Shown here in pieces: positions 61,623 through 64,000 of a stretch of 64,000 bases of DNA (position 1 is the first letter of the stretch; each line of letters starts with the position of its first letter). The stretch is taken from the NCBI GenBank assembly GCA_036268425.1, contig DATAUE010000149.1, positions 124,001-188,000 of the forward strand, given 5' to 3'. The translations under genes and the position numbers were made by a program. The notes beneath the pieces were generated by a model that saw nothing but the letters and a program-made list of their open reading frames with translations, did not search any database and was not told the DNA's origin. Origin of the DNA: DATARH01 sp036268425. Its GTDB lineage: Bacteria > Pseudomonadota > Alphaproteobacteria > ATCC43930 > CGMCC-115725.

Positions 61623-64000
61623 ATGGGCATTCTGATGTGGCGGGTGGTGCGCTGGCTGGGGATCGCTGTTCTCGCGGTGATCGTGCTGATCGGCGGCGCA
61701 TTGGCCCTGCTGCAGACGTCTCCGGTCCTGAACTGGGCTGGCGGCAAGGTGATGCAGATCGTCAGCGCGCCCGGCTTTTCGGTGACCCTGCACGGGCTCG
61801 GGGGGCACATTCCGTTTGACCTGCGGGCGCAGCGCATTGAGGTCAGCGACGATCATGGAGTCTGGCTGGCGCTCGACAATGCGGATATCGATCTTGCGCC
61901 AAGCGCGCTGTTGTCCGGCCGGGTTCAGATCAATTCGCTGAGCGCCGCCGCGATCGATGTTGCGCGCCTGCCTGAAACCAAGCCGCAGCCAAACCCTAAA
62001 CCGGTGCCGTTGGCGCAGTTGCTGCGGCTGCCGCGCCTGCCGGTGGCAGTGGCGGTCGACCGGTTGGCGGTGGATCGTCTGACGCTTGGCCCGACGATCC
62101 TTGGCGACACGATGCAGGCGGCAATCGCCGGCCATGCTGTGCAGCACGGCGATGCCAGCGAAGTCGCGCTGGACCTGCATCGCACCGATGGCGTCGGCGG
62201 CGGCGTGCAGCTGAACCTGAAGGAAAGCGGTGCGGCACCCGATTTGTCGGTTCAGGTAAGTGCCAGCGAGCCCAGCGGCGTGCTGCTCGGCAGCCTGCTC
62301 CATCGTGACGACAAGCCGCCGCTGTCGCTGTCATTCACCGGCGAGGGCCCGCTGGCTGCGTGGAATGGCCGGCTCGAAGCCGCTGCCGGAGAACTCGCCA
62401 AATTTGACGGCGCCGTCACGATGAAGGCGGCGCGCGATACGGTGATCGGCCTCGATGGCACGGCTGCGCTGGCGCCGCTGCTGACGCCGGAAGTCGCGGC
62501 CCTGACCGGCGACAGCATGCCGGTATCGGTGCAAGCTACGTTAAAGGAAAACGGTGCGATCGCGGTCAATTCACTGTCCGTCGGGATGGCGGCCGGCCGC
62601 TTGACGGGCGACGCCGATTTTGCCGAACCCGACCGGACGATCGCAGCCCATTTGCGTGCCGAACTCACCAAACTTGGCGCGGCCACGCCGCTGGTCGGCC
62701 AGCCGACGCATGGTTCGGCCGAAGTGACCGCGACGGTTTCCGGGACAGAAAATCGGCCACAGCTCGAAATCGCGGCCTCCGGTGACGGGATGCAGGTCGC
62801 CGATTTCGGGGCACAACGCGCCAATGTGAACCTCAAGGTCGGTTGGAATGGCGATCCGGCTGATCCGTCATCACAGATCGACATCTCGGCCGGCGGCTCG
62901 GTGAGTGGCATCGCGATACCACAGAAGGTGCCGCAGGATATCGGACGCGATCTGGAGTGGTCGCTGCAGGCGCGCGCCGCACGCGACGCCAGCACCGTGA
63001 CACTGAGCGAATTGGCCGTAAAAGGCGCCGGCATCGATATCACCGGGACCGGCAATCTCGCGGAAGCCGGCCAAAAGCTCGATGGCCGGCTGCATGTCGC
63101 GGTCGCCGATCTGCGGCCGTTTACGGCGCTCTTCGGGCATCAGGTCGATGGCGCGCTGGCGCTCGATGCAACCGCGCAGCAGCAGGCGCCCGATCACGTG
63201 ACGGCAAAGATCGACGGCTCGATTACCGGACTGCATTCCGGCATCGCTGCGGCGGATGCGCTGACCGGCTCGTCGGTGGCGATTGCCGGCGCGGCGGAGC
63301 GCGAAGCCAGCGGCGATCTCGTGCTCGATCGACTCAGTGTCGTGGGGGCCGGAGTCAACGTCTCGGCGATTGGCCGCTACAACCCGGCGAGCCGGCATCT
63401 ATCGGCGGTGGTCGATGCCGCGATTCCACACTTGCAGCCGCTTGGCGCGGCTCTGGGTACGGCGCTGGGCGGGCAACTCAGCGCGCGCCTCGGCGCCGAC
63501 GGCAGCCTCGACCAGCCGCGGCTTCAGGCGCATGTCGAAGGCCACGGCATCACCGCCGGCACGGCGGCGCTCGAGCGGGTACAGCTCGAAGCTGAAATCG
63601 CCGATCCGACGCAACGCCGCGTTACTGTTGATGGCGATTTCGCCGCCACCGGAGTTGATGGAACGTTGTCGCTCGAGGCCGACGCGGCAAATCCGGCGGT
63701 CCTGGCAATTCCGCGATTTCGCTTGAGCGCGGCGGGCAGTGTCATCGACGCCGCGTTGCGCATCGATCTCGCGACGCTGCTGACGCAGGGCACCGTCACC
63801 GGCAAACTGCCCGATCTGGGACGCTGGTCGCGGCTCTCCGGCATCCCGGTCGCCGGCAGCGTCGATTTCAAGGCCGGCCTCGAAGCGCGCGGCGGGCAGG
63901 CACTCGACCTGACGCTGAACGGCGACCGGCTCGCCAGCGGCGCGGGAGGGTCGCGCGTCGGTGTCAATCACGTCGCGATCACCGCGCGGCTCAGCGACCT
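61623..64000 (+). CDS. tamB: TamB-like translocation and assembly module protein, C-terminus cut by window end
   Basis: The frame is open from the ATG at 61623 to the window edge, about 792 codons; TamB proteins are usually 1200-1500 residues. It starts with an inner-membrane anchor (LGIAVLAVIVLIGGALALLQ), then a long AsmA-like beta-solenoid of repeated strands (SVTLHGLGGHIPFDLRAQRI, DNADIDLAPSALLSGRVQIN, VDRLAVDRLTLGPTILGDTM). The DUF490 C-terminus is outside. It spans the periplasm to TamA and is implicated in phospholipid transport. Coupled to tamA. Confidence 0.9.
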   Translation, partial: MGILMWRVVRWLGIAVLAVIVLIGGALALLQTSPVLNWAGGKVMQIVSAPGFSVTLHGLGGHIPFDLRAQRIEVSDDHGVWLALDNADIDLAPSALLSGRVQINSLSAAAIDVARLPETKPQPNPKPVPLAQLLRLPRLPVAVAVDRLAVDRLTLGPTILGDTMQAAIAGHAVQHGDASEVALDLHRTDGVGGGVQLNLKESGAAPDLSVQVSASEPSGVLLGSLLHRDDKPPLSLSFTGEGPLAAWNGRLEAAAGELAKFDGAVTMKAARDTVIGLDGTAALAPLLTPEVAALTGDSMPVSVQATLKENGAIAVNSLSVGMAAGRLTGDADFAEPDRTIAAHLRAELTKLGAATPLVGQPTHGSAEVTATVSGTENRPQLEIAASGDGMQVADFGAQRANVNLKVGWNGDPADPSSQIDISAGGSVSGIAIPQKVPQDIGRDLEWSLQARAARDASTVTLSELAVKGAGIDITGTGNLAEAGQKLDGRLHVAVADLRPFTALFGHQVDGALALDATAQQQAPDHVTAKIDGSITGLHSGIAAADALTGSSVAIAGAAEREASGDLVLDRLSVVGAGVNVSAIGRYNPASRHLSAVVDAAIPHLQPLGAALGTALGGQLSARLGADGSLDQPRLQAHVEGHGITAGTAALERVQLEAEIADPTQRRVTVDGDFAATGVDGTLSLEADAANPAVLAIPRFRLSAAGSVIDAALRIDLATLLTQGTVTGKLPDLGRWSRLSGIPVAGSVDFKAGLEARGGQALDLTLNGDRLASGAGGSRVGVNHVAITARLSD

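Noticed and set aside
59660..61837. 725-codon open frame on the minus strand
   Set aside because: Antisense to tamA and the start of tamB, both supported by motifs; composition is that of a shadow frame.

Overview
The window is high-GC chromosomal DNA from an alphaproteobacterium, most likely a member of or close to the Rhodospirillales. The grounds are the gene content and order: rplM-rpsI with an N-terminally extended S9, hisB-hisH-GNAT-hisA-hisF-hisE, an lgt / MidA-like / pgeF block, class I phaC, class II FBPase next to homoserine dehydrogenase, tamA-tamB, and many acyl-CoA, CoA-transferase and LLM-flavoprotein genes. No tRNA, rRNA, CRISPR array, transposase or integrase is visible.

Layout. 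1-6.2 kb: a leftward run (two SGNH hydrolases, a PaaI-type thioesterase, an NlpC/P60 peptidase cut by the window start) diverges from a rightward MBOAT acyltransferase, a small membrane protein and an acyl-CoA dehydrogenase. The MBOAT/SGNH set looks like an envelope O-acylation module. 6.25-8.2 kb: an AT-richer island with an AvcD-type anti-phage dCTP deaminase and a divergent 60-residue ORF. 8.2-13.3 kb: GFA protein, Wza-like export lipoprotein, SDR, a DUF350-DUF1190-glutathionylspermidine-synthase-like operon, and an ECHDC3-like crotonase. 13.3-17.7 kb: rplM-rpsI behind a promoter whose -10 lies inside a perfect 18-bp palindrome, an LLM flavoprotein, an orphan small protein and a membrane-anchored TIR protein. 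17.7-22.2 kb: ThDP-dependent oxalyl-CoA-decarboxylase/2-hydroxyacyl-CoA-lyase-like enzyme, formyl-CoA-transferase-like enzyme and MFS carrier, with a REP-like palindrome between the first two. 22.3-29.3 kb: gamma carbonic anhydrase, methyltransferase, PHA synthase, proline-rich lipoprotein, homoserine dehydrogenase, GlpX. 29.4-42 kb: RecJ, nicotinamidase, RRM protein, VOC protein, polysaccharide deacetylase, a duplicated small-domain protein, DUF3060 protein, acyl-CoA synthetase, nitronate monooxygenase, RNase D, ClpB. 42-53.2 kb: phytanoyl-CoA dioxygenase-like protein, LLM flavoprotein, ABM monooxygenase, the his operon, then leftward lgt, MidA-like, pgeF, a 22-codon micro-ORF and a lipoprotein. 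53.2-64 kb: a double CoA-transferase, MFS carrier, LLM enzyme, enoyl-CoA hydratase, and tamA-tamB (tamB cut by the window end).

Most of the window is ordinary housekeeping and acyl-CoA metabolism. The parts most worth following up are the AvcD-like island, the TIR-TM-NTF2-like protein, the MBOAT/double-SGNH cluster, the double CoA-transferase whose first half lacks the catalytic Asp, the palindromic rplM promoter, and the micro-ORF coupled to the lipoprotein gene. All function assignments rest on reading motifs by eye; no database search was run. Where a start codon was moved from the longest ORF, the reason is given in the entry.
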